A stretch of DNA of 64,000 nt from Aquabacterium sp. A7-Y. GTDB lineage: Bacteria > Pseudomonadota > Gammaproteobacteria > Burkholderiales > Burkholderiaceae_C. The DNA is taken from contig NZ_JAPFBW010000018.1 in the NCBI RefSeq assembly GCF_026153205.1, positions 62,001 to 126,000 on the forward strand, written 5' to 3'. The notes beneath the pieces are model-generated. The model did no database searches. It was not told where the DNA came from and was given only the letters and a program-made list of their open reading frames with translations. A program made the position numbers and the translations under genes. This document shows positions 48,848 through 57,414 of the stretch, in pieces (the stretch's first letter is position 1; the number at the start of each line of letters is the position of its first letter).

Positions 48848-50095
48848 ATGCTGACCAATTACTTACACCGACGTTTTTTCATGCTGTCCGATCGGCCATT
48901 CCTGGCGTTATTTCTCCGGATGCTCTGCAATCGTGCGGCGGACGGTATTGCATATGTCGTGACAGCCTGGCTGCTCTTGAAACTCACCGGTCGCGTCTCT
49001 TCGGTGGCATTTCAGCTGACACTGACCCTGCTGCCCAGCGCGCTGCTGTCGCCAGTGGTCGGCGTGTGGACCGACCGCTTCAGCCGGCGCACCATCCTGA
49101 TGGCCGCCGACCTGTTCCAGGGCGCCCTGATTTTGTTCACGGTGACGCTGTTGCTGCTGGACTTCCAGGGGGTCTGGTACGTCTACGCGATGACGGTCGC
49201 GGTCGGCATATCGACGCTGTTCCACCAGATCGCGGCGCGTGCGCTGCTGCGGGAGATCGTCCGCAGGGAGGACCTGCTGCTCGGCAGTTCCACCATTTCC
49301 ATTGCCTCACAGACCGGTGCCCTGCTCGGGCCGGTCGCCGGCGGCCTGATCGCCTTCCATGGGTCCGAGACCGTCGCGCTCGCGAGCGCGGGCCTGCTCT
49401 CGGTCCTCGGCGGCCTGAGCGTCTGGCGCATCCCGCGCGGGCCCGCCCAGGCAAGGCCGGCCAGCGCCGGTGCCTGGGGCTGGGTGGCGGACTACCGCAG
49501 CGGCCTGGCGGCGCTGGCTGGCAACCTCGCGGCGCGGCGCATGTTCGTCTCCTGCCTGGTGTTCTACGTCTCGGTGCCCTTCCTGAACTTCCTGCTGCCG
49601 CTGCTGCTGCTGCGGCAGTTCCAGCTGGAGGTCACGGCCTTCGGTTTGATCGACGCCCTGTTCGGCATCGGCAGCATTGCCGCCGGCCTGGCCTTGCATG
49701 CGATCGAGCAGCGGGTCGGCGAGCGCCGCATGATGGTGGGCGGAGTGTTCGTGTTCGGCGCCTTGATCGCGCTGTTCCCCGCGTCCGGCCATCTGGCCTG
49801 GCTGGGCATCGCCTACTTCCTTACCGGCGTGTTTTTCCACAGCGGCGTGACCTTGATGAGCGAGCTGCAGGGCGCGCTGTCGCCGCAGGTGCAGGGCCGC
49901 ATCATGTCGCTCTACAACTTCCTGCTGTCCATCCTCGCGACCGCGGCGATCCAGCTGAGCAGCGTGTTGCTGGAAGCGGCGGTGCCGGTGTGGTGGGCCT
50001 ATGCGCTGTACGGGGCGGTCCTGATGGGCTTTGCGCTGCTGTGCCTGCTGCGCTGGAGCCCCTCGCCGCCGCCAGCCGTCGAAGCCTCGCGATGA
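48848..50095 (+). CDS. MFS exporter of the cluster (EntS-like)
   Basis: A 415-residue major facilitator of the MFS_3 type related to the enterobactin exporter EntS, with about 12 hydrophobic segments. The loop 2-3 motif is VVGVWTDRFSRRTILMAADLFQGALIL (D-R-x-S-R-R), and QGRIMSLYNFLLSILATAAIQ occurs in the second half. ATG 48848 is used; ATG 48881 (MLSDRPFLAL) is an alternative that starts closer to the usual family N-terminus. The first 150 bases are less GC-rich than the rest. It is divergent from the enzyme operon and shares its regulatory region, so it likely exports the product. Confidence 0.9.
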   Translation: MLTNYLHRRFFMLSDRPFLALFLRMLCNRAADGIAYVVTAWLLLKLTGRVSSVAFQLTLTLLPSALLSPVVGVWTDRFSRRTILMAADLFQGALILFTVTLLLLDFQGVWYVYAMTVAVGISTLFHQIAARALLREIVRREDLLLGSSTISIASQTGALLGPVAGGLIAFHGSETVALASAGLLSVLGGLSVWRIPRGPAQARPASAGAWGWVADYRSGLAALAGNLAARRMFVSCLVFYVSVPFLNFLLPLLLLRQFQLEVTAFGLIDALFGIGSIAAGLALHAIEQRVGERRMMVGGVFVFGALIALFPASGHLAWLGIAYFLTGVFFHSGVTLMSELQGALSPQVQGRIMSLYNFLLSILATAAIQLSSVLLEAAVPVWWAYALYGAVLMGFALLCLLRWSPSPPPAVEASR

Positions 50096-50119
50096 GGCCG
50101 CCGGCCGGCCTGCTTCGTC

Positions 50120-52423
50120 TCAGCTGACGAAACCCATCGCGCGTTGTTGCCGCACGTCGGGCTTGACGCGGTGCTCGGCTTCGAGTTGCGACAGGAATTC
50201 GTCGGGCGCGAAGTCGGCCTGCAGGATCTCGATCTGGCGGCGCACCGCGGCGAAATCGCCGGGGGTCAGCAGGTCCAGCCGCTGCAGCCGGACGCGTTGC
50301 TCCACGTCCAGGCGGCCGGCATCGCCCTGCAGGGCCTCGGCGATGAACATGCGCTCGCGCTGCACGACGGTGAGCGGCTTGAAGCGGATCTTGAAGGTGA
50401 AGCGGCGCAGCGCCGCCTCGTCGATCTCGTCGAAAAGATTGGTGGTGCAGATGAAGAGCCCGCGAAAGCGCTCCATGCCCTGCAGCATCTCGTTGACCTC
50501 GCTGACCTCGTAGTTGCGCTCGGCCATGCGCCGGCTGCGCAGGAAGCTGTCGGCCTCGTCGAGCAGCAGCACCGCCTGCTCGGCCTGGGCCTCCTCGAAC
50601 ATGCGGGCCATGTTCTGCTCGGTCTCGCCGACATACTTGCTGACCAGGTCGGACGCCTGGCGCACCAGCAGCGGCTGCTGCAGCTCGCGCGCGATGTGCT
50701 CGGCCAGCGCCGTCTTGCCGGTGCCGGGCGGTCCGTGGAAGCACAACGTGCCGACGCCCTTGCGACGCAGCGCCTCGACCATGCGCGGCAACTCGAAGCG
50801 CGACTCGGTGTTGAGCAGCGTCAGGTCGTAGGTGGTCACCACCGGGCGCGTGCCGCGCTCCGCGGGCACCGCGCCGAGCGCCTTGTCGGCATTGCCGAGC
50901 TGGCGCTCGATCAGCGTTTCCACGGTCGACGCGCAGCCGTCTCCGGCCAGCCGGGCGAAACGCACCGCGGTGCGAACCTGGGCCGGCGTCAGCCCCTTGC
51001 GGGCCGACAGGCGGGCCGCGAACTCGGGCGCCACCTGCACCCCTGCCAGCGCCTTGGCCACCAGCGCCTCGCGCGCCCCCGGCGGGGGCGACTTCAGCTC
51101 CAGGTGGTACTGGAAGCGGCGCCGGAAGGCCGGGTCGATCTGCTCGATGCGGTTGGTGACCCAGACCACCGGCAAGGGATTGCTCTCGAGGATCTGGTTG
51201 ACCCAGGCCTTGCCGCTGACCGAACCATTGGGCAGCCCGTCGCCCACTTCCAGCCGAGCCATCAGCTGGGCGGTGTCGGTGCTGATGGGCGGGAAGACGT
51301 CCTCGACCTCGTCGAACAGCAGCGCCACGTTGGGGCTGCCCTTGAGGAAGACGTGGCTGATCTGCAGCGAGCGGTAACGGTCGCGGCCCGAGAGCGAATT
51401 GCCGTCCCGGTCGGCATACTCCACTTCGTAGAGCTCCAGCCCGGCCGCCTGCGCCATGACCTTGGCGAGCTCCGTCTTGCCGGTTCCGGGCGGCCCGTAC
51501 AGCAGAATGTTCACGCCCGGCTCCCGCTGCGCCACCGCATTGCGCAGCAGCGCCACCAGCATCGCCGCGTCGTCCCCCACGTAGTGGAAGTCGGCCAGGG
51601 TCAGCTCGCTGGGCGAGGCGGGCCGCGTGAAGACGGCCATCAACTCGGAGCGGTCGCGGTACTCGCGCATCAGCACCGGCGGCAGCTGCTCCGACACCTT
51701 CATCAGGTCGGCCAGGTCGGTGATGTTGTGCTCGGAGATGAGGTTCTCGACCATGCCGATGCGCTCCAGCCGGGAGCCCGCGCGCAGCGCCTCGGCCACG
51801 TCCTTCTCGTCGACCCCCGCGAGTTCGGCCAGCACGCCGTAGGCCTCCTGGGCGTTGGCGACCTTGAACTCGACCAGCAGCCCGCGCAGGTCGCGCTGAT
51901 AACGCGCCAGCGTGCCGTACAGCAGCAGGGCCCGCTCGGCGGGGTTCAACTGCAGCAGCCCCGCCAGCGCATCGATGTTCTTTTCGACCAGGGTGTGCTG
52001 CTTTTTCAGCTGGCGCCCCAGCCATTCACAGGTCGCGCCCAGCACCGCCAGCAAGTCCTTGGGCGCGTCCTTCACATACTCGTCGAGGTAGAAGAACAGC
52101 GTGCCTTCCTCGTAGGGGCCGTGCCAGGCGCCGTGGCGCGCCAGGAAGTCGGCGTCGTCCAGCGCCTCGTGACCCTGCCAATGCTCGTTGCCGACACAGC
52201 GCCGGGCCAGGAAGTCGCGCAGTCGCACCAGCACGGTCGCCGGCCAGACCAGGTGTTTGCCGGTGAGGGCCAGCAGCCCGCTCCAGTCGCGGCGCACATT
52301 GAAACGGCCGACATGCCGGAGCGTGAGTGTCAGCAGGAAGTGCGAGCACATGCGGTCAAGGACCGGAGCGTCGGTGAGCCCTGGCGACAAGACCACGCGG
52401 GCTTCGGTATGCCGTTTGACCAT
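50120..52423 (-). CDS. Double-AAA ATPase
   Basis: A 767-residue protein with two AAA+ modules. Residues about 1-270 form an N-terminal helical region without known motif. Module 1 has Walker A GPPGTGKT at 310-317 and Walker B LLFDEVED (Asp371-Glu372). Module 2 has Walker A GPPGTGKT at 564-571, the pore-like motif SKYVGETEQN around 595, and Walker B LLLDEADSF (Asp622-Glu623). Both modules look competent for ATP hydrolysis. ATG 52423 follows AAGGAGG. It resembles AAA proteins of unknown function rather than ClpB or FtsH, as there is no protease or Clp-N domain. It is convergent with the MFS gene. Confidence 0.88.
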   Translation of the reverse strand: MVKRHTEARVVLSPGLTDAPVLDRMCSHFLLTLTLRHVGRFNVRRDWSGLLALTGKHLVWPATVLVRLRDFLARRCVGNEHWQGHEALDDADFLARHGAWHGPYEEGTLFFYLDEYVKDAPKDLLAVLGATCEWLGRQLKKQHTLVEKNIDALAGLLQLNPAERALLLYGTLARYQRDLRGLLVEFKVANAQEAYGVLAELAGVDEKDVAEALRAGSRLERIGMVENLISEHNITDLADLMKVSEQLPPVLMREYRDRSELMAVFTRPASPSELTLADFHYVGDDAAMLVALLRNAVAQREPGVNILLYGPPGTGKTELAKVMAQAAGLELYEVEYADRDGNSLSGRDRYRSLQISHVFLKGSPNVALLFDEVEDVFPPISTDTAQLMARLEVGDGLPNGSVSGKAWVNQILESNPLPVVWVTNRIEQIDPAFRRRFQYHLELKSPPPGAREALVAKALAGVQVAPEFAARLSARKGLTPAQVRTAVRFARLAGDGCASTVETLIERQLGNADKALGAVPAERGTRPVVTTYDLTLLNTESRFELPRMVEALRRKGVGTLCFHGPPGTGKTALAEHIARELQQPLLVRQASDLVSKYVGETEQNMARMFEEAQAEQAVLLLDEADSFLRSRRMAERNYEVSEVNEMLQGMERFRGLFICTTNLFDEIDEAALRRFTFKIRFKPLTVVQRERMFIAEALQGDAGRLDVEQRVRLQRLDLLTPGDFAAVRRQIEILQADFAPDEFLSQLEAEHRVKPDVRQQRAMGFVS

Positions 52424-52629
52424 GTGCGCCTCCTTGCCTGGGGGTCCTCGGGACCCCATGTTGTCGTGCAGCCGGGCGGGCCGGTGAATCGAGGGCACGA
52501 TAACGCAGTCGCCAGCACAAGGAAAGGTGCGGGCCCGCGCGCAGCGGGCAGCAAAGCAAGAAAGCGGCAAGTCGATCCGGTGGCGGGGCCGGCCTCAAGG
52601 CGGGCCGCAGCGCAGCCGCGCGCGATGCG

Positions 52630-52908
52630 TCAATGCAGCACGACAGGCTGCAGCATCAGTGACGAAAAGCGCTCGATGTAGGCGTCGATGTCCTCGATGG
52701 TCGGCGAGCCTTCGATGAGGGCCTCCACACCCTGCTTGAAGCTCTCCGCCAGCGCCCCTTCTATATAGATCTCTTTGCGCTTGAACTTGTCGACGATCTC
52801 ATAACCGCCGCGCGTGAGGCCGCTGGCCTCGGCATCCAGCTCGGGCGTCGAGGTCGGGACCTCGAACTCGACGACGGCGAAGTTTTCCGAGTTGTAGAGC
52901 ATTTGCAT
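52630..52908 (-). CDS. DUF3567 family small protein
   Basis: A 92-residue protein starting MQMLYNSENFAVVEFEVPT and containing LTRGGYEIVDKFKRKEIYIEGALAESFKQGVEALI and PTIEDIDAYIERFSSLMLQPVVLH. I recognise this as DUF3567, a small protein typical of betaproteobacteria and of unknown function. AGGAG precedes ATG 52908. The frame extends upstream without a better start. It lies 206 bases upstream of the AAA gene on the same strand but is probably expressed independently. Confidence 0.88.
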   Translation of the reverse strand: MQMLYNSENFAVVEFEVPTSTPELDAEASGLTRGGYEIVDKFKRKEIYIEGALAESFKQGVEALIEGSPTIEDIDAYIERFSSLMLQPVVLH

Positions 52909-53068
52909 GACCGTACTCCTGGCAGGAGACCACCCTGCGGAGTGCCGGGAGGCCTGACGTCGCTGTAGATGAAGTACGACACGCAAATTTCAAGCCACCC
53001 TCAGCGTATCGGGTATACCAGGGGATCGGCCTTGCACCGGGCGGGAGCCGGCAACACTCCCACCAGGG

Positions 53069-53833
53069 TCAGCCTTCGGTCTGCAACAACAGTTCCAAGG
53101 GGTCACCGCGGCCGTCATCCAGGCGGGCGCTGACCGGCAAGTGCTGCCGGCCCGGGTCCAGCCACACCTCGGCGCGGGTGTCGTGCTCGCGCGAGCCCCG
53201 GCGGACCAGCTTGACCGCCCGCAGGCGCCGCTCGCCCACCGCCAGCGGCTGCACGCCCTCGGAACGGAACTCCCACAGGTCGGCGTCGCCTCGCGCACCG
53301 ACGACGTACAGCACGACGCTGCGCCCGGCCGCCACCCGGCGCGGGTCGGCCTGGGCAATGGCGGCCAGCTGCACCATCCAGCTGACGCGGTCCTGGGCCC
53401 CGGGCAGGAGCCGGTATTCGGCGGCCGCGGCCGAGAAGGTGATCTTGCCGATGTCGCGCCGGAACTCCGCTGCCTGCTCGGGGCGGCCGCGCCGCCGGTC
53501 GGTGAAGCGGGTGGGCGACAGGCCATGGGCGCTCAGTACGCCGACGCTGGTCTGCTGCAATACCGACCCGATGAGGGCGACGCGGCCCTCGATGCTCAGC
53601 CGGTAGGCTTGCGCCTGGGGCTGCCAAGCCAGCTCGCCGGTGCCACCCAGCAGGCCGCGGCGCAAGCGGTACGTCCAGGTGAAGGGCGAGGGCAGCCGGG
53701 TGGAGTAGAGCGGCGGCGGCCGGGTGTCGGGCGCTGCGCGGACCGCGGCACTGCCGGCCAGGGCCAGCACGCCCAGCCCGCACAGAGCGGTACGCCGGTC
53801 GATGCGCCGGCGGCAGGACGTGGGGCTCACCAT
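53069..53833 (-). CDS. DUF3108-type exported protein
   Basis: A 254-residue secreted protein. The signal has a twin-arginine look (RIDRRTALCGLGVLALAGSAAVRAAP), so Tat or Sec export is possible. The mature part is beta-rich: PFTWTYRLRRGLLGGTGELAWQ, YRLSIEGRVALIGSVLQQTSVGVLSAHGLSPTRFTDRRRGRPEQAAEF, and WLDPGRQHLPVSARLDDGRGDPLELLL. The last two match the DUF3108 lipid-binding-like beta-barrel family (G-L-x-P-x-R-x-x-x-R-R). Start at ATG 53833. Divergent from the FAH-family gene. Function unknown. Confidence 0.82.
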   Translation of the reverse strand: MVSPTSCRRRIDRRTALCGLGVLALAGSAAVRAAPDTRPPPLYSTRLPSPFTWTYRLRRGLLGGTGELAWQPQAQAYRLSIEGRVALIGSVLQQTSVGVLSAHGLSPTRFTDRRRGRPEQAAEFRRDIGKITFSAAAAEYRLLPGAQDRVSWMVQLAAIAQADPRRVAAGRSVVLYVVGARGDADLWEFRSEGVQPLAVGERRLRAVKLVRRGSREHDTRAEVWLDPGRQHLPVSARLDDGRGDPLELLLQTEG

Positions 53834-53902
53834 GCAAGGGCGCGGCCGTCGCGGTGCGCCTCCTTCATAAAATCGCGGACTCGATACATTGGAACGAGAG
53901 AC

Positions 53903-54886
53903 ATGAAGCTCGCCACCTACCGGGACGGCTCGCGCGACGGCCAACTCGTCGTCGTTTCGCAGGACTTGGGCATGGCGCATTATGCGAGCGGCATCGCCAC
54001 GCGCCTGCAACAGGTGCTGGATGATTGGAACTTCCTGTTGCCGCAGCTCCAGGACCTTTCCCAAAGCCTGAACCAGGGCAAGGCACGTCACGCCTTCCCC
54101 TTCGATCCCGCGCTCTGCATGGCACCGCTGCCGAGGGCCTATCAACGGGTGGGCGCCTCGGCCTATGGCGCCCATGTCGACCTGCTGCGTCAGGCCGAGG
54201 CGGGCGCAGCGGGCCCGCAGGCCGCGGCTGACCCTTTGCTGCGCCAAGGCGTGAGCGATCCGCTGCTGGGCCCCTGCGACGACATCGTCGTGCGCAGCGA
54301 GGACTGCGGCATCGACTTCGAGGCCGGCTTGGCGGTGATCACCGGCGACGTCGCGGCCGGCGCCACGCCGGCCGAAGCGCTCGAAGGCGTGCGGCTGCTG
54401 ATGTTGGGCAACGAGGTGGCGCTGCGCCAACTGGCTGGGGCCGAGTCGGCCAGGGGCTGCGGTTTCGTGCTCAGCCGGCCGGCCATGGCCTTCGCCCCGG
54501 TGGCGGTGACGCCCGACGAGGTGAGCAGCGCCTGGCAAGGCGGCCGCGTGAACCTGCCGGTCCAGGTCAGCTGGAACGGCAAGCAGGTCGGCCGGTGCGA
54601 AGCCGGCACGGACATGAACTTTCACTTCGGCCAGTTGATTTCCTACCTGTGCAAGACCCGCAGGGTGGCAGCCGGCACCATCATCGGCAGCGGGCCGGTC
54701 AGCAACGCGGACCGCTCGCGTGGTTATGCCTGCATCGCCGAGAAGCGGGCCCTCGAGACGCTGGAGCACGGCACGCCGAAGACGGACTACCTGCGGTATG
54801 GCGATACCGTGCGCCTGGAGATGAAGGGACCGGACGGCCTCTCGATCTTCGGTGCGATCGACCAGAACATCGCGGCTCCCGCCTGA
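53903..54886 (+). CDS. Fumarylacetoacetate hydrolase family protein
   Basis: A 327-residue FAH-superfamily protein starting MKLATYRDGSRDGQLVVVSQDLGMAHYAS. The core reads PLPRAYQRVGASAYGAHVDLLRQA and DFEAGLAVITGDVAAGATPAEALEGVRLLMLGNEVALR, where the metal-binding Glu residues in EDCGIDFEAGLAVI are visible. GTIIGSGPVSN and GDTVRLEMKGPDGLSIFGAIDQ form the C-terminal part. The family includes fumarylacetoacetase and acylpyruvase-like hydrolases; the close relative in Burkholderiales is annotated as FAH family without a defined substrate. Standing alone, divergent from the DUF3108 gene. Confidence 0.9.
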   Translation: MKLATYRDGSRDGQLVVVSQDLGMAHYASGIATRLQQVLDDWNFLLPQLQDLSQSLNQGKARHAFPFDPALCMAPLPRAYQRVGASAYGAHVDLLRQAEAGAAGPQAAADPLLRQGVSDPLLGPCDDIVVRSEDCGIDFEAGLAVITGDVAAGATPAEALEGVRLLMLGNEVALRQLAGAESARGCGFVLSRPAMAFAPVAVTPDEVSSAWQGGRVNLPVQVSWNGKQVGRCEAGTDMNFHFGQLISYLCKTRRVAAGTIIGSGPVSNADRSRGYACIAEKRALETLEHGTPKTDYLRYGDTVRLEMKGPDGLSIFGAIDQNIAAPA

Positions 54887-54987
54887 ACCAAGGCCACCGG
54901 GCTGATGCCGCCGTCCTTCTGTCGGCCAACTGTTGCTCGGCCGCATCACTTATGCTCCTAAAACCCGGAATCTTGGGGAGAGGCTCG

Positions 54988-55015
54988 GTGCAAACGCGAA
55001 AGCGATTTTTACAAT
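54988..55015 (+). promoter_or_regulatory. Promoter of first porin gene
   Basis: GTGCAA (54988-54993), a 16-bp spacer and TACAAT (55010-55015). The same layout, with GAGCAA-N16-TACAAT followed by the shared bases CC, stands before the second porin at 56269-56296. This supports a duplicated promoter. Confidence 0.6.
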
Positions 55016-55068
55016 CCAATGACTCGCCGGAATCTGCCGAAGCTCCTTCGGCGACCGGCCGGTAGCGC

Positions 55069-55091
55069 CCCCTCTCTCTCTCACTCTCTCT
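55069..55091 (+). repeat. CT-dinucleotide tract in the first porin leader
   Basis: A pyrimidine run CCCCTCTCTCTCTCACTCTCTCT between the promoter and the ATG of the first porin, about 15 bases ahead of the start. The second porin lacks it. It is interrupted once by CAC, so slippage is possible but limited. Confidence 0.7.
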
Positions 55092-55106
55092 GATAGGAAC
55101 CGCACA

Positions 55107-56069
55107 ATGAAACGAATCGCTCTCGCGGCCGTTCTGGCCGGCGCGGCCGTTGCACCGGCCTTTGCCCAAAGCTCCCTGCAGGTTTATGGACGCCTGAACA
55201 CCACGATCGAGCGTCAGCGCTACCATGACCAGACCGAAGTCAAGCTCGAAAACAACTCGTCGCGTCTGGGCTTCAAGGGCTCGGAAGATCTGGGTGGGGG
55301 TCTGAAGGCCAACTTCATGATCGAGCACCGCTTCAATTCCGATGACGGCAAAACCACGGCCGACTTCTGGGCGGGCGACAGCTGGGTGGGCCTGTCGGGT
55401 GGTTTCGGTGCCGTGCGTCTGGGCCGTCAGACCAGCGCCCTGTACTACGCGACCGCCGACTACGTGAGCCTGCACAACCACGACACCGGCACCTCGTCCG
55501 ATGCTTTTTATGTGGGCAACTCGCGCAATCAAAACAAGATCTCCTACATCACCCCCAACCTGGGCGGCCTGCAGGGTGAAGTGCAGTACAGCCTGAAGGA
55601 AGTCGACAACGGCGACAGCCAGTGGGAAGTTGCGCTGAACTACGACCTGGGCCCCCTGCATCTGGGCGGTGGCTACAGCAAGTTCGGTGACGACAAGACC
55701 GCTGCGATCCGTGCCCTGTATGAATTGGGCGCCTTCACCTTCGGCGGCTACTACGAGCGCAACGACGACGACACCGACGGCAAGCGCAACAACTTCCGCC
55801 TGTCCGGCATGTACACGATGGGCGCTTCCGAGTTCCACCTGAACTTCGGCTTTGCCGATGACTGGGACGACCGCGACGATTCCAGCTCCAAGCAAGCCAC
55901 CATCGGCTACAACTACAACCTGTCGAAGCGCACCAAGCTGTACGCTTTCTACACCCGCGTCCGCAACGACTCGAACGCCGACTACTTCGTCATCGATAAG
56001 ACGGCCAATGCCATGAACCCAGGCAACGACTTCTCGTCCTTCGCCGTCGGCGTGCGCCACAACTTCTGA
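55107..56069 (+). CDS. Porin (Porin_4 family), first of tandem pair
   Basis: A 320-residue general porin of the betaproteobacterial Porin_4/OmpC-like family. The signal is MKRIALAAVLAGAAVAPAFAQ; the mature protein starts SSLQVYGRLNTTIE. Typical strands: SRLGFKGSEDLGGGLKANFMIEHRF, DSWVGLSGGFGAVRLGRQTSALYYATADY (constriction loop region) and the C-terminal FAVGVRHNF with terminal Phe for BAM recognition. It diffuses small hydrophilic solutes across the outer membrane. AGGAAC stands ahead of ATG 55107. The next gene is a close duplicate; most differences lie in the external loops. Confidence 0.95.
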   Translation: MKRIALAAVLAGAAVAPAFAQSSLQVYGRLNTTIERQRYHDQTEVKLENNSSRLGFKGSEDLGGGLKANFMIEHRFNSDDGKTTADFWAGDSWVGLSGGFGAVRLGRQTSALYYATADYVSLHNHDTGTSSDAFYVGNSRNQNKISYITPNLGGLQGEVQYSLKEVDNGDSQWEVALNYDLGPLHLGGGYSKFGDDKTAAIRALYELGAFTFGGYYERNDDDTDGKRNNFRLSGMYTMGASEFHLNFGFADDWDDRDDSSSKQATIGYNYNLSKRTKLYAFYTRVRNDSNADYFVIDKTANAMNPGNDFSSFAVGVRHNF

Positions 56070-56100
56070 TGATCTAAAGCTTTCCACCGAGAGCTTTACG

Positions 56101-56124
56101 AACGGCCCTGCGGGGCCGTTTTTT
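56101..56124 (+). terminator. Terminator of first porin gene (proximal)
   Basis: Stem AACGGCCC/GGGCCGTT with a short TGCG loop, followed by TTTTT, 32 bases after the stop codon. Confidence 0.88.
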
Positions 56125-56132
56125 ATGGGCCG

Positions 56133-56171
56133 GCCCGGCTTTCCGCATTGGAAGGCCGGGCTTGTTTTTTT
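56133..56171 (+). terminator. Second tandem terminator after first porin gene
   Basis: A 7-bp GCCCGGC/GCCGGGC outer stem extended by TTCC/GGAA inner pairs, then CTTGTTTTTTT. It directly follows the proximal terminator, giving tight isolation of the two porin genes. The rest of the 312-bp gap holds the second porin's promoter. Confidence 0.75.
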
Positions 56172-56268
56172 CGGCCTGCCGCAGCAATACCCGTCGATCT
56201 GCGCACAGGCTGTTGCTTCGCGACGTCAGTTTCTCCCCTGTTACTCCCTCTTTTTAGGGGTTCCCACG

Positions 56269-56296
56269 GAGCAAGGCGCTTTGTCATTTCTACAAT
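56269..56296 (+). promoter_or_regulatory. Promoter of second porin gene
   Basis: GAGCAA (56269-56274), a 16-bp spacer and TACAAT (56291-56296), followed by CC as in the first porin promoter. Confidence 0.6.
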
Positions 56297-56381
56297 CCGC
56301 CACACCGACCCGTCAAAAGCACGACGTAACGACCGTGCGAGGTCGGCGGACTCTTCTCTCAACTCCTCAAAGCCATACAAC

Positions 56382-57335
56382 ATGAAACGAATCGCTCTCG
56401 CGGCCGCCCTGGCCGCCCTGTCGGCTTCGGCCTTTGCGCAAAGCTCCGTGACGGTCTACGGCCGTCTGAACACCTCCGTCGAGCGCCAGAAGGCCGGTGA
56501 CGAAACCCAGACGGTCCTGCAGAACAACGGTTCGCGTCTGGGCTTCAAGGGCTCGGAAGACCTGGGCGGCGGCCTGAAGGCCAACTTCCTGCTGGAGCAC
56601 CGCTTCGGCGTCGATACCGGCAAGGCCGCGGACGACTTCTGGGCCGGTGACAGCTGGGTCGGCCTGTCGGGTGGCTTCGGTGCCGTGCGCCTGGGTCGCC
56701 AGACCAGCGCGCTGTACTACGCGACCGCCGACTACGTCAGCCTGCACAACCACGACACGGGCTCCTCGTCCGACGCGCTGTATCGCCTGAACTCGCGTAA
56801 CGAGAACAAGATCTCCTATGCCACGCCCAACCTGGGCGGCTTCGTGGCCGAAGTGCAGTACAGCCTGAAGGAAGTCGACGGCGTCGACAGCCAGTGGGAA
56901 ATCGCCGCCAACTACGACATGGGCCCGCTGCACCTCGGCGGTGGCTACTCCAAGTTCGGCGACGACAAGCTGTTGGCGGTGCGTGCTCTGTATGAGCTGG
57001 GCGCCTTCACCTTCGGCGGCTACTACGAGCGCAACGACGAAGAACTCTACGGCAAGCGCAACAACTTCCGCCTGTCCGGCATGTACACCCTGGGCGCGTC
57101 GGAATTCCACGCCAACGTCGGCGTGGCCGGCAAGTTCAGTGACAAGGAAGACTCCAAGGCTCGCCAGTTCACGCTGGGCTACAACTACAACCTGTCCAAG
57201 CGCACCAAGCTGTTTGCCTTCTACACCAAGCTGAGCAACAACGACGGCGCGCCTTACACCGTGGGTGCCGACAACGCGAACGCCGAGGGCGACGACTTCT
57301 CGTCCTTCGCCGTGGGCCTGCGCCACAACTTCTGA
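56382..57335 (+). CDS. Porin (Porin_4 family), second of tandem pair
   Basis: A 317-residue porin with signal MKRIALAAALAALSASAFAQ and mature start SSVTVYGRLNTSVERQK. It is a near copy of the preceding porin: long blocks such as GSEDLGGGLKANF, AGDSWVGLSGGFGAVRLGRQ and EVDGVDSQWEIAANYDMGPLHLGGGYSKFGDDK correspond closely. It differs mainly in surface-loop stretches (KAGDETQTVLQNNG against RYHDQTEVKLENNS). It ends FAVGLRHNF. The ATG 56382 is preceded by weak ribosome-binding sequence. The frame runs open upstream to 56148 but with no signal peptide there. Confidence 0.95.
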   Translation: MKRIALAAALAALSASAFAQSSVTVYGRLNTSVERQKAGDETQTVLQNNGSRLGFKGSEDLGGGLKANFLLEHRFGVDTGKAADDFWAGDSWVGLSGGFGAVRLGRQTSALYYATADYVSLHNHDTGSSSDALYRLNSRNENKISYATPNLGGFVAEVQYSLKEVDGVDSQWEIAANYDMGPLHLGGGYSKFGDDKLLAVRALYELGAFTFGGYYERNDEELYGKRNNFRLSGMYTLGASEFHANVGVAGKFSDKEDSKARQFTLGYNYNLSKRTKLFAFYTKLSNNDGAPYTVGADNANAEGDDFSSFAVGLRHNF

Positions 57336-57362
57336 TCCGGGCTTGCCCGCTCAGAAACTCGA

Positions 57363-57386
57363 AACGGCCCCTCGGGGCCGTTTTTT
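57363..57386 (+). terminator. Terminator of second porin gene
   Basis: Stem AACGGCCCC/GGGGCCGTT with minimal TC centre followed by TTTT, 27 bases after the stop; same design as after the first porin. Confidence 0.88.
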
Positions 57387-57414
57387 CTTGCCTGCCGACT
57401 TCAGGCGCCTGTCT

